A DNA stretch of 64,000 bases from Trileptium ribeirensis. Lineage: Eukaryota; Nematoda; Enoplea; Enoplida; Thoracostomopsidae. The notes beneath the pieces are model-generated. The model ran no database searches. It saw nothing but the letters and a program-made list of their open reading frames with translations, and was not told where the DNA came from. A program made the position numbers and the translations under genes. The stretch covers positions 1 to 64,000 of the forward strand of contig JASANE010003675.1 of the NCBI GenBank assembly GCA_030248225.1, read 5' to 3'. Below are positions 62,695-64,000 of the stretch, piece by piece. Every line of letters begins with the position of its first letter. The first letter of the stretch is position 1.

Positions 62695-62864
62695 CCTGGG
62701 TCCACGGATACCTTCTTTTCCATCTCGACCTGGTGGGCCAGGCGGTCCTGGTGGACCCGGTGTACCTGGCGGGCCAGGTGGACCTCGTGGACTGCCGCTT
62801 AGAACTTTTCCAGGATCACCGGGTGGTCCTCGTTTGCCTATGATGCCTGCAGGTCCTGGAGGTC
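62695..62864 (-). CDS. Collagen exon 4, right-arm copy (intact, GT donor)
   Basis: 170 bases, the same length as the left copy, with acceptor taatttcag and a canonical donor CCCAGG/gtatgt. The Gly-X-Y repeat is uninterrupted apart from the same GSP break as in the left copy. Confidence 0.75.
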
Positions 62865-63150
62865 CTGAAATTAATAAAACGCAACCAATGAAGCGTAGGC
62901 AGAAGGTAATAATCGCACCTATGGTATTTACCTATTTATGCTTTCTAGACACGTCTTCATTTGTATATTGTGACGCGATTAAGTATTTATGGTGTTTAAT
63001 GTCAGAAAATGTGCAAACTAATGTTGTTTGCCATCGAAGCTATTTTAGTCTAAAAATAGCCGTTTAGCGAAGTGTGAAATGAATTTTTGCTATTTAATTT
63101 TTATTTATATAATTTGATTATTTATTTAATTAGTAGCAAATCCTGCGTAC

Positions 63151-63429
63151 CTGGTGGCCCCTGTGGTCCTGGTCTACCGTTAATACCGGGCGCTCCTTGC
63201 TTTCCAGCATGCCCTTGTGATCCAGGCAGGCCTTTTGGTCCAGGCGGTCCTGGTGGACCAGGCGGACCCGGCGGACACTTTTGGCAAGGCGGAGATGGTG
63301 GCGGCGGTGGAAGATAGACACCGTCACGACCGGGAGGACCAGGATCGCCTGGACGTCCAGGTCTACCAGGTTCACCGTCACGTCCAGCTGGACCTGGAGA
63401 TCCAGGTGGGCCTTGTTGACAGGTACAGC
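63151..63429 (-). CDS. Collagen exon 3, right-arm copy (intact)
   Basis: 279 bases from acceptor aatttcag to CCACCAG/gtacgc. It keeps the CQKC cluster and an uninterrupted Gly-X-Y block ([19 protein letters not shown]), where the left copy has a stop. Exons 1-2 of this copy, if they exist, lie beyond the window. Confidence 0.78.
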
Positions 63430-64000
63430 CTGAAATTGAATAAAACCATTCAGTAAAGTATTATATAGTCCACTTGAGGACGCTGTCATGACTAACAATA
63501 CTTAACTTGACAGGGGCTTTTACTCAGACTGAGTAGGACACGGCTCAGATTACATCTAATTTGACTTTTTAACAGAGTGGGACAGGATCTGAGAATTCAA
63601 AGAGCGTAACGAATGCGGGTGCTCTGTGCCACCATGCATGCCCCCGTGAAGAATGACAAAAAACGAAGTACATGTTTATCTTGGCCAGATCCGGTTATGC
63701 TGTGCCTCTCCTAGACAAATCTGGTGCCCCCGTGCAGGCTATTTTGGTTACGCTCCCGCTCAATTGAGTCAAATGCGACTCATACTTTCGCCTTTTGGCT
63801 AAGTACAATCACATAAGCCCTACTGTGGAACAATAAAGCAATGGACTTCGAATATTCAGTCATGGGTATTTTGGCGGGCCACTTGGACCATGGTCCTGAT
63901 TAATGGTTTTAAACTTTAAGTTAGTTTAACTGGTGGTAGTTATAACGAATCGATCGTCAAATGTAGCAAAGGTAAGCTATAAACTTTTGAACGACAAAAC

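Larger units (their letters stand above)
57899..64000 (-). repeat. Palindrome P3, right arm (continues past window)
   Basis: Reverse complement of 51016-57094, carrying collagen exons 3-5, the RTE fragment, both MITE-like elements and the tRNA-like unit in mirror order. It still matches at position 64000. Confidence 0.85.

Overview
The window looks like nuclear DNA of a nematode. It is AT-rich and intron-rich, and packed with decayed mobile DNA. Two genes support this: a cuticle collagen with the nematode N-terminal domain, an RxxR site, CxC/CxxC cysteine clusters and Gly-X-Y blocks split by GT-AG introns; and a three-exon GPI-anchored Ly6/uPAR-type protein. TTAGGC-like (nematode telomere-type) motifs also occur. 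No bacterial, CRISPR, rRNA or convincing intact tRNA features are visible. The species cannot be named from this sequence.

Layout. 1-2,045: coding-like exons, one split by a hAT-like non-autonomous element with an 8-bp target duplication. 2,046-8,220: MITEs, two more hAT-like pieces and two small candidate exons on the minus strand. 8,225-9,720: a ~350-bp tandem satellite. 9,723-27,087: a very large imperfect palindrome (P1, arms ~8 kb) carrying an unrecognised three-exon gene, a 29-bp minisatellite and a ~660-bp repeat. 27,088-31,250: the unique 3' end of that gene, a 449-bp MITE and a 148-bp tandem repeat. 31,260-34,153: the Ly6-type gene (minus). 34,154-42,400: mostly non-coding, with a ~120-bp tandem array, a 1.5-kb foldback element (P2) and copies of a GC-ended, A-rich dispersed repeat. 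42,411-43,311: a decayed ~300-codon reading frame (minus). 47,546-54,357: the cuticle collagen gene (plus). 51,016 or earlier to 64,000: a third large palindrome (P3, arms at least 6.1 kb, right arm running off the window) that repeats collagen exons 3-5 and an RTE-like retrotransposon fragment in inverse orientation.

The main result is that two long imperfect palindromes each cut through a multi-exon gene, and the damage is spread reciprocally. In P1, exons a and b of the unknown gene are open only in the left arm, while the last exon is open only in the right arm. In P3, collagen exons 3 and 4 are clean only in the right arm, while exon 5 is clean only in the left arm. This could be real inverted duplication with independent decay, or a fold-back or amplification chimera carried into an error-rich long-read assembly. 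The sequence alone cannot decide. The other contents are ordinary nematode genes embedded in non-autonomous transposons.
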